Source of the DNA: Drosophila persimilis
Lineage: Eukaryota; Arthropoda; Insecta; Diptera; Drosophilidae
Assembly: GCF_003286085.1 (NCBI RefSeq)
Contig: NW_020825288.1
Span: forward strand, 12,462,001-12,526,000
DNA: 64,000 bases
Reading direction: 5' to 3'
Within the stretch, counting starts at the first letter, position 1. Each line of letters opens with the position of its first letter. Position numbers and translations under genes: made by a program. The notes below the pieces were generated by a model, which was not told the DNA's origin, made no database searches, and saw only the letters and a list, made by a program, of their open reading frames with translations. Shown here one piece after another: positions 36,201 through 50,500 of this stretch.

Positions 36201-39200
36201 GGTGCCAATGAAGCGTATCATCTCCTGGTCCGAGGGGAACTGCGACACATACTGCACCATCCATTTGACGATCTTGGTGTGGCCCTTGCGGAAGGCGGCC
36301 ATCAGGCAGGACACCCTTCGGTTATCCTGCGAATCAATGTCCGCATTGTGATCGTACAAGAGCTCCACGACACTCAGGTGACCCCCGTGGGCAGCCAGCC
36401 ATAGGGGGGAGTTACCCTTCTTGTTCTTCACCTCCACACTGGCCCCACGCGACAGCAGGAGCTCCACAAACTTCTGATGGCCCTTGTCGGCGGCAATGGT
36501 GAGGGCCGTGTCCCTGGACGTGGGCACCGGCGCTGCATTCACGTCCGCTCCCTTGTCGAGCAGCACGCGTCCCACCTCAATGTATCCACCGGAGGCGGCT
36601 TCCATCAGAGGCGTCAAACCGGTCTTTGCCCGATGCTCCACATTGGCCCGGCGATCGAGCAGCAGGCTGACGACCTCGTGCCGGCCCTGGAAGCAGGCCA
36701 GCGTTAGGGCCGTATTGCGATTTGTCTCGATTTGAGCATTTATATCGGAGCCCTGGTCGAGCAGCAGCTTAACCGCCGCCGTGTGGCCATTCATGGCGGC
36801 CAGCATGAGCGGGGAGATGCCCAGCTTGCTGCCGGTGCGCGAGTTGATCTCTGCCCCATGGTTGAGCAGCAGCTTGATGATATTCACATATCCCCCGCTA
36901 GCTGCCAGACTGAGCGGCGTGTAATCGGAGACATTGCGATGCTCCTTGTTGGCCCCGACACTGAGCAGCAGTTCGACGACCTCGTACCGTCCGCCCGAGC
37001 AGGCGAGCGACAGCGGCGTGTCCTTGGTGCGCTCCGACTGGGCCTCCAGCTCGGCGCTATGCTTCAGCAGTATGTCCACGACCTTCTCGTGGCCAGCGGT
37101 GGCGGCCAAGATGAGCGGTGTGAATCCCTTCTTGTCCCGATGCTCGATATTCGCACCGCGATTGATCAACAGCTCGACCAACTCCTCGTGACCGCCGGCA
37201 CAGGCGAGTGTGAGGGCTGTGTCATGGTTCGACTCGGTCTCCGAATCAATCTCAATCGTTTTATCAACGCTCGCTGTGGCTGCAGCAGCCACAGCCAGTT
37301 GATTCTGCAGCTGCGCCTGCTGTTGGGCGGCCGCGGCCGCTGCTGTTGGCTGTTGATGCTGATTGGTATTCACTGTACGGAGATTATATTTCATATTAAG
37401 TAGCGGAAAAACAAACCGAATCCGTGAAAAACCCACCTTGACTGCCTGCTGGCGTTTGACGGAAGGTTGAGCAGCGTCGATCCTTGCGCGATTGCTTGTC
37501 AATGGCCTTCTTTGCAATGCCTCCTGGCATCGACTTGCCTCCAGTGCTGGGTGTCGGTGTGGGCGTGGCCATCGGCCAAATGGAGAGCTCATTCTCCGGT
37601 TGTCCGGGCTGCAGTTGTTGTTGTTGCTGCTGCTGCTGCTGCTGCAGCTGTTGTTGCTGCTGGGGCGGTTGCAGGGCAAACTGGGCATACTGGCCAACGG
37701 CGGATTGGGGTACCATAACCGAGGCAGGATGCGTCTGCGTTCCAACCTTTCAACCAAGGAACATCAATGATAAATATGGAAATGTAATTGGATCAATAGA
37801 AAGCGCCTACCTGATGTTGGACACAGGTGGGCGCCTGCATGTTCGGGGGCTGGTGCAGATGCACCTGCTCTTGCAAATTAAAGTGCTTCTGCTTGGGTGG
37901 CAGTGCCTGCTGGCCAGCCGGAGCTGTCTGCCTCTGCAGCAGCAGTTCCTGGGCCACCTGCTCCAGTTCAGTCCGGGTGGGGGGACGCTGTCCGGCTGCC
38001 CGATGCTGCTGCTGTTGCTGCTGCTGGAAGAGATGCGCCTGCTGCTCGACATGCAACTGATGATCGCCAGCCTCCTGAGACATGTTTGGTGGCAGCTGGA
38101 AGAGCAGCTGCACGGGCGGTGCATTCTTGTCGCCGCTCTCCACGTTGTAGACAAAGTTGGGGGCCGGTTGCTGCTGGTGCTGCTGCTGGGCAGCCACCGC
38201 CTTGATGATGCGCGCATTCGAGTACTGCTGCAGCTGTTGCTTCAGTTCGGGATCAGCCTCCAAGGCGAGCTGTTGCTGCTGGTGGAACTCCGCGGCGGCG
38301 GCCGGATGTAGCTGCTGCTGTTGCTGATCGTCCGTGGCAAAGGGTAGCAGGGACAAAGGAGTCTGCTGGTGTTGCTAACGATACCAGACACATATATAGA
38401 TATCCTATGTGCATGGATATATAGCTAAGAGGAATGCTTACCTGCATGTGCATATGCTCCTCGGCCTCCAGTATATTCTGTTGCATTGGATAATCCAATA
38501 CAACAAGATTCGCCTGACGCTGTGCAGCAGCCGCATCCTGGGGCATTCCATCCCCAGAGCGTACCACACCCACAAGCTGACCATCCTGGCCCGTTGTCCA
38601 CTTGCCCGACGACGACGTCGCCCATTGGCCCGCGAATCTACCCTTGCACATCTGATTCAGGCTGAATTCGGCCAACTCGGGGTAGTTCAAGCTGCTGGCC
38701 AGCTCCTGTTCCGATTGAAAAATAGACTAAATCAAGGGACATTCAGTTGAAGGAGAGCTGCACACAAAAATCAACCCAAAATGTACCTGGAATATGTCCT
38801 CCATTTCCCCATCGTTGGCAAACTGCTCCAGACCCGAGTATAGATCACTGGCCACCCCAGCGCATCCTTCATCATCTGGAAAAAACATCACAAATTCTCA
38901 TTAAATCGAGAACTACAACTGAGAATCCTTTTTAACTACCGCAATGCTGCTGCTGGTCGCCATCTGCTCCATGCTGATGCTGATGGTGCAGCTGGTGCTG
39001 GTGCTGTTGCTTCTGGTGCTGGTGGTGCTGATGCTGCTGGTGCTGCTGATGCTGGTGGGCTGCTGCTGCTGCCGCCTTGGCCTGTGCGGCTGCTGTGGCT
39101 GCTGCCAATTGCTGGTGCAGCACACTGTTCAATGCCGCATTGTTGGCGGCGGCCGCCTTGAGATTGCTAATCTGTGGCAGGACATGGACCAGCTCCGAGT

Positions 39201-42200
39201 TGGTCATATCTTGACGGAAATCGCACAGCGTCTGCTGGAAGATCTCTGGTTTGGTTAGAATCAGATTCTCCAATCGTGTGGCCATTTTCCGTTGCTTTAG
39301 TGGCAATGAACCGGAGGAGGCAGCAGCGCCACCGCCGCCACCGCCGCTGCTCTTCGAATTGTTGTTGTTGTTATTAATATTATTATTATTGATATTTCCA
39401 GTGTTTTCATTGACGGCCACATCCAGAAAGAACTCATCATCGTCTTCGTCCTCGTCCTCCTCATCGGCAGGGCCCTCATCGTCATCAATATAATCAACAT
39501 CGCCATCTGCATCCCCATCTGGATCCATATCCGCATCATCATCATCATCATCTTCTTCGTCGTCGTCGTCGTCGTAGGTGAGCTTCTCAATCTCCCCGCT
39601 GTTGCTGTCCTCGGGCTCATCCTCGTCATCCTCCTCCTCATCGGCCTCCACCAAAGTGATGCCATCCTCGCGCAACGCTTCAGCCAAATCCATCGGCTCT
39701 GGCGGCATCGTATTCTCATCGCCCATAGCATCGTCCTCATCACTGTATTGATCTGTACTGAGGTCATCTTCATCCTTGTGGCCTGCTGCCACAGCAGCGG
39801 CCGCTGCTGCTGCTGAACAAAGTGTGGCTAGATTCTTCATTTCGGGACGCTGCGGGTCCTCGTCCTGGTGCTGATGGTGGTGGTGGTGGTGCTGCTGCTG
39901 CTGCTGCTCCGATGATGATTGCGGCGGCGACATGGTCGTCTCCTCCATCTCAGGCGGCGTTTCGGTGGGTGACTTTGGCTGATCGCCAAAGAAATTGTGC
40001 ACTCCCACCATGTGCCAGCCGTCCTTGAAGAAGTTCAACGGTGGCGAAGTCATGGCCAATTCATTCCTGCCCCGCGATCCATTCACAGCTGTCTCCAGCA
40101 GACCACGAAAGTCTTCCATGGCTGTCTTTCGCTGCATGGCCACATCAATGGTTGCTCCTCCTGGATGCTGCTGCTGCTGAGTTGGCTGCTGCTGTTCGGA
40201 ATAGTTGCCGCTGCCGTTGCCGTTGCCGTTGCCACCTCCTGTGGGCGAGGCCAGCGGTGAGGCCGGGGAATTTGTGTAGAGATTTGGATTAGTTGCGACG
40301 GCTGCTGCTGCTGCGGCTGCATTGTCCAAGGCCACACGCTGGTGATGCAACTGCAGATGTTGCTGCAATTGCAGATGCGTCTGCTGCATTTGCTAATCGA
40401 AAGAGAGAAACGAGAAACAGTTGGATGTCAGAAATATTCGATCTCTACGAGATATTCCTCATTAGACGCCATTAGACGACAGCTCACCAAATTGTTGTAG
40501 ATGGACACCATTTGATTCTGCTGGAGATTGGGTAGCGCATGCTGGGCTGCCACTGCTGCGGCGGCTGCTGCTGCGGCTGCTGCTGCCGCTGCGGCGGCTG
40601 CCTGCTTTCGGTTGTTCTTGTTGGTGGCCTTGACCTTCGGCCTATCGCTAATGGCTGTGCTCTGGAGAACATCCGAAATCTGTGTAATGGGTCCACCAGG
40701 TCGCTATAAAACGCCACAACAAAATGGTTAATCCTATAGTCCAGTAATCCGTAATTGTGTAATCCTTACCGGTGGATATATGGGATGCGAACAGGATGTC
40801 ACGCCACTGTTGTCCATTGCTGAAGTCTGCGTTGTCGTCTGTGCGGGCTGATTGCTTTCGGCTCCTCCTTTGCAAACGGAAAAACCAAAAGTCACGAATC
40901 CGCTAAAATCTTGCTAAATTGTGTGACATACCTTTCACAGGCAACTGTTCGTTGGTGTCACTGCCGCCTTCTCCTGGAGGGAGCTCCCCCTTTTTGAGGT
41001 CCGGCATGAAGCCCCGTCGTCGCTGCAAACGTGGATCCTCGCCCGTGCATGAGAACTGCGGCTGCTGCGATTTGCCGTCTTCTCCCAGTGGCTGGGAGCG
41101 TACCTGCTCGTTCAGATGATCCAACGGACACTCGATGATGCCCAGCACTTCGCTCTTGAGCGGACGATTCCTGCCGGGCAGCGCCCCCTTCAACTTCGAC
41201 TGGGCATGCAGTTGTAGCTGGTGCTGCTGCTGTTGCTGCTGTTGTTGCTGCTGTTGTTGCTGCTGTTCCCCGTGTTGCTGCTGCATATGCAGCACAGGTT
41301 GTTGGCAAATCGTGTGGAACAGCACAGGCGGCGCTGGCGGTGCCTTCTGTGGCGGCTGCAGCGAATTGATGTGCTCCATATCCAGATCGAAATGCTTGCA
41401 CGGCACAAGCTGCTGATTCTGCCCTGCCGCTGGCTGCTGCTGCTGTTGCTGCTGCTGTTGTTGCTGCTGCTGCTGCTGCTCAAAGCCTGGCTGTAGATGA
41501 AACAGTCGCGATTTCGCAATGAGTCCCTCCTGTTGCTGGGCTCCCAGAGTAGTTAGATCGATACCACCGACGCCACCAGAGACCCCACCGTATTCCTCGG
41601 CTCCTGCTTCGCTTCCAGTGGCACTGGCAGCGGCTGCTGCCGTCAATTGCAGTTCGCCAGCGTCCAAAAAATCGCCGGTGCCAAGGGCAACAATGTTCGA
41701 ACCATTGCCGGTGGCATTGAACTGCTGCTGGTGGAATAGCTGCTGATTGGAGGCTCGAGCCGCCTCCGACAGCTCGTGGAGGCCGGGCGGGGCATTGAGC
41801 TGTTGTAGCTGGTGTTGCAGCTGCTGCTGGAGGATCTTCTGCTGCTGCAATCGCATCTGATTCGTGCCCGCAGCGGCGGCAGCTGCGGCGGCAGCGGCTG
41901 CAGCAGCGGCCGCAGCCTGGGCCTGGCCAGCGCTTGAGGCCGCCGCTAGCTCAGTGGGCGAGATGTTGGGATACCGGAAGAGCAGCTCCACGACACGCGT
42001 GTGCCCACCCTTGGAGGCCTCGATCAGCATGGTGCTGTTGTCCTTCAGCTTATGGAAGGGATCGGCATTGTTTTTGAGCAACAGCTCCACCACCGACTGA
42101 TGGCCGCCGGCACAGGCCAGCGAGAGCGGTGTGTGATCATTGCTGGTCGTCTGTTTGTTGACATTAGCGCCCTTCTGTATGAGGAACTTGACGGTGCAGA

Positions 42201-45200
42201 GATGACCAGCCCGGCAGGCCTTCATCAGGGGCGTCCGTCCGCCCTCGGATTCGTGCTCCAACTCGGCACCATACGACAGGAGCACGCCGGCCGCATCGGT
42301 GTGTCCATTCTCGCAGGCATGAGTGAGCGCCGTGTCGCCCGTCTGCGTCTCGGCATGCACATTGGCTTTGTTCTTCAGCAGGAATCGCACCAGATCCGTG
42401 TGCCCCTCCTGTGAGGCCTCCATCAAGGGCGTTGATGCGCCCAGCTCTAGGTTGGCGCCTTCTTTGATGAGGAATGCCGCGACCTCGCTGAACCCTCCGC
42501 AACAGGCCAAAGTTAGAGCCGTTTCCTGTGTCTCCTCGGTGGTGGCATTGATATTCGCGCCCTTGCTAAGCAGCAGAGCAACCATTTCCTCATGCCCCTC
42601 CCGGGCCGCCTCCATAAGCGGCGTATAGCCCTCATCGTTAACCTCCTCAATGTTGGCCCCACGCTCTATCAACAGCGTTGCCAACTCCACATGACCGCCG
42701 CAGGCGGCCAGTGTTAAGGGCGACTCAAACGAATCGGTTGGCATATTCACCTGGGCCCCAGAGTCGAGAAGCAGTCGCGCCACCTCAACATGGCCGTCCA
42801 TCGATGCCTCCATCAGGGCTGTATGCATTTCATCGGTTTTATGCTCCTGATCGGCACCGGCTTGCAGCAGGAAACGCACCATATCCAGGTGGCCCTTGTA
42901 GCAGGCCAGGGTGAGGGCACTCTCCTTGAACTCGTTTGAGTGGGTGTTAATACCGGCTCCATGGTCCAGTAGCACCTACAGGGAGGATCAAGGGATAATA
43001 TTTCGATTAGCACATGCAAACACGTGCAAGTTATTGCCACATCTTCGGACCACTTGTTGCATCAGATAAGATCAAAATAAATCACAGAGCAGACAAATCA
43101 GTAACTCGATTAATGTCTCTTCCTCTCAAATCTCGGATTATAATCACTTTAAATGTAATCGAAAAACTATATTTATGGCGATTGAACGACTCACCTTTGC
43201 TACTTCCACGTGGCCTGCTGATGCCGCTTCCATGAGCGGCGTATGTCCGTTTTCGTTCTGCTCCTCCACATTTGCGCCATGCTTTAAGAGTACCCTCACA
43301 ACTTCCACCTGACCGCCTGCGCAAGCAAACATCAGTGGTGTATTTCCGGTGGCACAATGGGCGTTCACATCGGCGTTGTGGCTGAGCAGCAGGTTGACAA
43401 TGTCCAAATGACCGGCTGAAGCGGCTTCCATTAGAGGTGTTGAGTCCTTTTGGCCTTTGTCCTCCACTTGCGCGGCTGACATAGCCAAAAGTACCTACAA
43501 GAAGACACATACACACATACGCATCATATACATGTTCGTTTCACTTCCACGGAATATGGTGGCGACGTTTGAATTGATTGATCTACTAAACTAATCTCGA
43601 GTTTCTATTAATTTGTGGCAGATAGTGTGGGTTTTTTGGGTTAGCAAAACGATGCAGTTTTTTTTTTATTGTATTTTTCAATATGCAGAACAATTTTGGT
43701 TGCGTGCTAGCTTCTTCTTCGAGTAGGTATCGATAGAATCGACACGAGACGCGTGCCAGTGAAGCGTTGCCACACCAACGAAAGGAGTCGCGATGACAGA
43801 CATTTTTCGGTGCAGTTGGTAGCCCTCCCACACACACACAACTACAGTAATCAGCTGATTCGAAATTTTCACGTTCGGCCAATTCTCGCATTCTTAAATT
43901 TTGGGCCTTTTTTGTTCAATAAATCTGGCGGGTTGTACATACCTGTGCCAATTCATAGTAGCCCGCAGAGCAGGCCATTGATAGCAGGGACTCGCCGTCG
44001 TCGGTGGAGGCAGCAGCATCGTTAAGATTCACATTTCCCTTGCAAAGCAGTCGCTTCACCGTGTTCACGTCGTTATCCGTGCAGGCGGCGACAAGGGAGC
44101 GGGAGAAACCACTGCTGCAACAACGGATACGGAAAGACAGCGAAGGCGGGTTAAGTACATTGCCCATGGCGTTAAGATTAACATTCATCAATTTACTAAC
44201 TTCTTGTCGCGCGGACTGTTGGCACAACGCATCTTGGTCAGCGCCTGCTTAGTCTCATCGATGGCGTGGGTGGCGTGTCGCAGGACGGGAGCTTTCTCAT
44301 TGGCCGCAGCCTCGAGCAGGGCGGTGAGATTACTCGAGCGCTTGTTGTTCGCATCCAGGAGGAAGGGACTCACTTCAGGCGCATCCTCCTCCTCGTCTTC
44401 GTCATCGATTTCCTCATCATCTGCATCGTTATCTTGCAGGACATCTACAAAGAGGGGCCAAAGGGTAAAATTTAAGTAAAAGAGAAGCAATATCTTTTGA
44501 AGTTAAGTACCAATCTCTTCCTCATCCTCCTCATCGTCTCCATCGGACTCCTCCGAATCCTCCGACTCTTCCTCCGTCTCATCCTCATCCTCGCGCACCT
44601 CTCCTTCGTGGGGGCAACTATCTGGATCAGACTCGGGTATATCATCCTAGAAACAAACGACGAAAATATATTTGTTAAACGTTAATTCAATTCGTTAAAC
44701 GGACAGTAAACGTAACGGATTAGGCGGGAAGTCTAGAACTGGGGGGTAAGGGGTTGGAGTTATATAAATACGATAGAAGTTTTATACATATTAATAAAGC
44801 TTTTCATTTGATCAGTAGAGCGCACATTCTTGTTGTCTAAGGCCAGAAAAAAAGTGGTGTTGGATTTATCTATAAGAGGAGGTGTTATAGGGGGTTAAGT
44901 ACCGAATGAAATTAATATTTTGAAGCACCAATCGTTGGATTAGTAGAGAACTGATTTGAAATTTTAGAGACAATAGTTGGTCGTAGAGCGCTTCGATTAT
45001 TGCTTTACGATCTTTATGCGCGTATCTTTCTGGAGAGAAGGATCAAGACTCGGGATCGGGTGCGGGTTGTGGCAATTGTATATCGCGAAACTGAAACTTA
45101 CCAGGAGATCTGGCCTTAAACACAAGAATGCCAATAGGATCTACAAATAAAGAGAAACGAAAGAAACGTACATAAATAATAAAAATTAACACGGTCTAAG

Positions 45201-48200
45201 AGGAGAAGCAGGGTAGGAAGCAAGCGGCGTGAAAAGACGGAGCCGAGTCCGGATGGAGGCGAAAAGTTCGGCACAGCTTAAATCGTGCAGCGGAATTTTT
45301 ACGTGATTTAAAGATTTAAATAGAAAGTCCATTGTTCTTCTTGCACTCCGCCTCATCACTTTGGAAATATTAAGGAAAATTTCAGCCATCAAAGGCAAAA
45401 GGAACACAAATTTACTGATCTTTTGTATAATTATTTCGTTTATCCGATAGTAACAAATGTGACAACAAATTCTTCGAATAACTGTAAGGGGAAAAACTAT
45501 CGCAGCGGCGTTACCGGACCGCCAGACCGGAGAGGGCAGCATGTGCATGCCCAGATATATTTCAGTCGAGATATCGATAACCAGCAATGCGAAAAGTACT
45601 AGCAGGAAACAACAACAATCATTCCTTTATTGTTGTCTCTTTCTTGACTAGTTCTTGATGTTCTCCACTTTTAGCGCTATACTCAAAAAAATGTGTTTCC
45701 CCAGCTGGACCACGACATTCATGCTTACTATCAAATAACAAATTCCTAATCTTTTTTTCCTTGGAATTTTAAACAGAGGGGCCTGAGTCAGCTCCAAATG
45801 CAGCTTTTACATCGATTTAAATATTGCACGCACTCTCGCACACACACACAGACACAAGGAGGGAGAGCCACGTATGGTCTACAAGTGTGTGTGCGGGTGT
45901 TAGGCCCACGCCTTAAACTATTGAACTAAAATAAAGAATTCCCTACATTTTCATTTCGTTTTAACACGCGGCCAAGTTTTGGGCTATGCTTAACCTTTCA
46001 TAAATGAAGAGCAGACAAAAAGAACATAGCCAAGTAGCTCAGCAGCCTCAGCGACGAAGAGAAAGACGAAACAGCAAAGCAAACAACAAAAATCCAACAT
46101 CATGAACGAGTTCAACAGCAGCAGCCAGCCCGCAGACCGTTCGTTTGTTCTCGTTACATGGGCGTGTGTGTTGTGTGCCGTGCATTGGTGTATGTACCAG
46201 TGCCAGTGTGTGTGAAAAAGAAAATGAACCATCAAAATGTTTGCACGCCACACAAAATAATCAAAGAAACGAAAAAAAAACGAATAAAACTTGTCTCCTA
46301 AAATGCCATTAAATAAATTTTTCGAAAATTCGCTAAAGTTCATTACTCTCTCTCTTTTTCGACATACGTTTTCTACCATCATTATTATTATTACTTTTAT
46401 TTATTATTGTTATTTTTGAGTATTTGTCTCCTCGCACTCTTGCGCATTTTCTCTTCACACACGATTTCACCTCCGCTGCAACAACAAAAAATAGCAGCTA
46501 GAAAGAAACAGCAGCGGCTACGCTGAGCCGTCCGGTGTTGCCGGACCTTCTGTGGATATCTTTGTCACGCTGCTGCTCCTCAGAGAATTCGCGAAGGCAA
46601 CCGAAAAACAATTATATGCATATGTATGCGTGTACCGACGTATGCATTGTATGTATATTTTTTTGGATCAATTGATTCGTGGAGGAGGCAGGGAATGGGA
46701 AGGTCTCGAACTCTTGGGTCAATTATGTTGGATGGTGGATTATTGGACGAAATGAGAGGTCGGCGGTACAGATCTGATCTGGCTAATGACCTTTGATTTA
46801 TCGAATGGCAAACATGAAAGCGTTTTTCGCGAGAAACGAAAAACAGGCTGCTAGACAAAGAAGTACGTGTGCAGTCATTCACACATACACTCGCCCCGAA
46901 AGCAAACAGCTGATAAATCATTCACCAACACCAAGGCGAGAGAGGAAAGGGCTTGCTTGTACACACTCACACACGCGCACAGATGAAAAATTCTCAGCGT
47001 GTTTTATATGATCATTGCATATGGCAATAATTACGCGAATGTGTGTTCTTGTGTGTGTGCGTGTCGGCAATCAATTCAATGGAAGGTATTTCTCCACATC
47101 GCTGCGGTGCTGCTGCAAGCCTGATAAAACAGACCGCGCAGTGGCGCCCACCCACACAAAGAGAATGCAAATATGTATATTATAACATTCAAATTAGTTG
47201 GAAAACATTTGTGGCACTGCGAAACTGCTTTCTCGTCCAAGCAGCTGTGATAACGCTAACGCTGATTATGTGTGTTGTGGATTCGTCAGGTAGGAAAATG
47301 TATACCTCTACGAACATGCGGTCGTTGGATTGCTTGTCCGCAGTTTTATTTTCACATTTCTTCTTCTTTCGGGTGCGATTTTTTAATCTAGTGTGACCTA
47401 AGACCTTCGAATGACAACATGTAGACATTCACCCCTACTTGATGATGACCTGGGTATCATTTTTCTATGTACGACTTACAGAGAAATCGTAATACAGATT
47501 AATTTCCACGTTCCTCAAACATTTTGCGATACTTTTGCGTTTTTAGGATTTGGAAATGCAGTAAATCAGTTCTTTTTAAGAGGTGTACACAATCGTTAGG
47601 TTTCTCTAGGGTACAGAAACCCATAGTAATTGGGGGCAAGTTTTCTAAGTCTGAGGTATTTTATGACCTACTAAGCATCTGTGATGGAAGCTACCAACGA
47701 GGAGCACTAAAAATCCAGGGTATACAAGAATTCACAATAATCTAAGGTCCAAAAGGCACTCACCTCTGAGACAGACTCCTCTTCGGACTCCGACAGATCT
47801 GTGGTGACGGGCTGGGGATAGAACTCGGTATCGGTGTCCGTATCGGGTGTTATTATGTTCTGCAACGCCGATGAAATGGCATTCACAATTCCCACCGAAG
47901 AGGAGAGCGAAGAGGCGTTCGAGGACATGGACGACGAGGCAGATCGGTTTGAAGCGGACGCAGAGGCTGAGGCAGCGGCGGCGGCATCCTTTAGCGTTTG
48001 CTTCAGCACCGCAGCCGCATTGGCCACATCAACGGCAGGATTGAGGGCCATGCTCAATGCCCCGGCGGCGGTAGCAGCGCCAGCGTTGCTATCGACGGCA
48101 GCGGCGGCGGCTCCCATCAGCAAAGTGGTTGCGGCGAATTTTAAATGCGCTGAATCCTTGCTTCCAGGCAGTCCGGCGGCATTGTTGTTGTTGGCGGGCG

Positions 48201-49179
48201 AGGCTGCGTTCTGCTGCTGCTGCTGCATAGCCACCTGTCGCCTGAGGGCGTCTACTGTGGCTCGCGTCTTCTTCGAGCTGCTGCTGCTGCTGCTGGACGT
48301 GGTTGCGTTGGCGTTGGCATTGGCATTGGCATTGGCTGTTGCTGCGGCAGCCGGCGATGGTCCGGGCGCTGAGGCAACGGCAGCACGAAACTTGGCTGCA
48401 CTACCGGCGGCAGTTACAGATAAGGCGGCATTCCCATTCCCACTCCCGCTGCTGCTTGTGGCACAGCTGCCGGCATTCGTTGTTGTTGTGGTTGTTGAGG
48501 TGGCCGTCGCTGATGCGGGCGAGGGCGTGGGCGTGCTGCTGCTGCTTGTTGTACCGGACATTATCTTGCTGTTGTTGTTAGTATTGGCAGTGGCTGAATT
48601 GTTATTGTTAACTTTAAGTCTGCCTGCTGTTGTGGCACTGACTGAGGCACCACCGGTTGTGGCTGATGTCGTCTTCTTCTTCAGTTGACTCAGCTCCGCC
48701 AAAAAACTGGAAGAGGGTGCCTTGGAGGTGGTGGCGCTGCTGGTTGTAGCTGGTGTTGTTGCTGCTGGTATGTTTTTCACTCCTCCCGACAGATTCTCAT
48801 GCTTTGCTATCTTCCTGGCACTGCCACTGCCGGCCTTGCTGTTGCTGGCTAGTATTGCAGCGGCTATGGAGTTCCTTGCTGTGGAGATGCGTGGCAAGTT
48901 ATGGTTAAACTGTCTATTAGGCTTTTGGTTATTGTTGTTGCTTGTTGTTGTTGGGGTTGTTTTGCTGGTGGCAGGAGATGCAGCTGTGGCTGTGGCGACT
49001 GTTGATGTGCTCCTGCTGCTGTTGTTGTTGTTGCTGTTGGTGTTGGTCACTGCTGTTGCTGTTGCTTTTGCTGCTGCTGCAGCTGCAGCTGTATTTGTGG
49101 TTGATTTTTTATTCAAATACGCCGATGAGGAGCGCACATTCAAGTCATCGCAATCATGATTTTTCGCATCATTATTCAT
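31751..49179 (-). CDS. mask: Mask, multiple ankyrin repeats single KH domain protein, 16 coding exons, ~4266 aa
   Basis: Complement exons, 5' to 3': 49179-47764, 44646-44511, 44444-44201, 44114-43943, 43494-43195, 42975-40932, 40867-40770, 40703-40488, 40392-38940, 38875-38787, 38705-38442, 38374-37811, 37746-37437, 37372-32100, 32034-31852, 31789-31751. All junctions are GT-AG and phases agree; the sum is 12801 nt (4266 aa; D. melanogaster about 4000). Exon 1 is Ser/Thr/Ala/Asn-rich. Exons 4-6 encode about 15 ankyrin repeats (43943-44114 to 41950). A poly-acidic block lies at 39420-39660. A second block of about 10 ankyrin repeats lies at 36230-37250. The KH domain (34680-34920) has an intact GRGG loop. 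Long CAG/CAA poly-Gln tracts follow. The predicted end is DKH-MPWTNYTTNWSN. Mask is a cytoplasmic/nuclear cofactor of Yorkie (Hippo), JAK/STAT receptors and RTK signalling. Intron 1 is 3.1 kb. Confidence 0.93.
34680..34920 (-). other. KH domain of Mask
   Basis: Minus-strand translation gives KKVQVPVNAISRVIGRGG, then SNINAIRATTGAHIEVEKQG and SERCITIKGLTDATKQA. This is a type-I KH fold with the GXXG loop GRGG that contacts single-stranded RNA or DNA. All core residues are intact. Confidence 0.92.
44647..47763 (-). other. Large first coding intron of mask
   Basis: The intron runs from a GTGAGT donor after the SVSE codons to a TTTCTAG acceptor before DDIPES. It is AT-rich with CA/TG dinucleotide clusters (45838-45900, 46860-47060) and no convincing nested gene. 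The ORFs inside lack coding character. An alternative 5' exon or promoter could lie here but I cannot support one. Confidence 0.55.
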
Positions 49180-50500
49180 TTTACTCTTTCGTTAAAGTTG
49201 GGTCTCTCTCTCTTATGCTTGATTCGTGCGTCCTTTTTTGGGGGTTGTTGAAAAATGTATTCTTTAAATTTTGTGTTTCGTAAAAATTTTATAGGATCCA
49301 AATTACTTGAACAAATTTGACATTTTGTTGCAGTGTTTCCCAAAGCCGAGGCAACCGAACGAAAATATAATCCTGGGTTACAGGACTCATATGAAACACT
49401 GTAACAAAATGCAAAAATGTTGACTACTCTTAACGATTTTTTCAGTTTATTGATTTTTTTTAATTGTTAGGAATTGGAGGATATATATAAATATATACAC
49501 ATACGTGTATATACAATGGAAGGGGAACACGCACACATACAGCCGCAAAAACTCACACGCGCACACACACGGCACGGGGGTCGTCTGTAGCGGTATGGCA
49601 ACGCTGCGCATTCTTTCACTTCTTTGCCATTGCACACTCATTCGTATATTCATTCGTATTTTAATTCTTCCAATTCCCATTCCCACCGATCTGATTCACA
49701 TTTTTTTACATTAAAAATCGCCCGAGAGTGGAGAACGAAACATGAATGATACCCGCACGGTGAAATGATAAAGGAAATCACTTTTATTTTCTCTGCACAT
49801 CGTTTTCCTCTATTTGCGGAGCAATCGATGCGCAATTAGGACTTCGGAGACGAGCGAGCAACGTGCTCCACTATTTATATAATCGCTTTGGGGGCACAAC
49901 AAAACGGCCAATCGATTGTTGCATTTTGCTCGATTAATAATTTGTTGTGTGCAGGAAATTGCAGCATTTTATTTATAAAACTTTTCGAGCAGTTTCGACT
50001 TCGCCCGAACGGAGGAAAAAATCACTTTTCGACTTTGGCGTATGCGTTTCGCTTGGTCGATATCCTCGTCTCGCTTCCGCGCACGAAATGCCTTGACGCG
50101 GCCACTCGGACCGATGTTGTTATCTCGCTTCGACGCGCAGACGAGGGCAAAAAATAGAGACTAAGGGAAAATTTTTCTTGTGCTACTATTCCACTCATTT
50201 TCACTAGTTAAATGCGGTCCCAGCGCTTATAAGCTATCACATTGTGTAAAGCACTCGGTCGCCATCACTTTAGCAATATTCGCGCGATTTACCGTCTCAA
50301 ATTAATAGCAAATGAATCAATTTTCCAGCAGTGTTAAATTCTCTGTCTATCATCAGAGTTGTTTCGGATCGCCATATTATTCCCGGATATTAGGTTGCCA
50401 CTTGGTGTTAGGAGCCGAGAGAGGTTGTACAAACCTAAGTAATATACCGAAATGTACCGTCTCATTTTCAAAATAAATATATCGATGTAAAATCGAGCCG
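49180..50500 (-). promoter_or_regulatory. 5' UTR and promoter region of mask
   Basis: No ORF continues upstream of the mask ATG at 49179. The region holds A/T-rich leader sequence with CA repeats (49497-49570). At its right end, a minus-strand module related to the beta-PheRS promoter (TATTTTGAAAATGAGACGG, then TACATTTCGGTATATT, 50441-50476) is followed by ATATCGATG. Transcription start probably lies within the last few hundred bp, but I cannot place it. Confidence 0.45.

Noticed and set aside
32058-37757. Single 1899-aa ORF as the complete mask exon
   Set aside because: Its first ~128 codons cross an intron (37373-37436) and use the wrong frame upstream. Acceptor CGTACAG at 37373 and the donor after the SQ codons give a better model. 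The last codons beyond 32100 are intronic.
44497-47763. Nested gene in the large mask intron
   Set aside because: The ORFs at 45186-45587 and 45990-46382 were considered; neither has domain-like sequence or coding composition.
47834-48688. 284-aa plus-strand ORF
   Set aside because: Antisense shadow of the low-complexity first exon of mask. Its composition is Ala/Leu/Val repeats of the complementary triplets.
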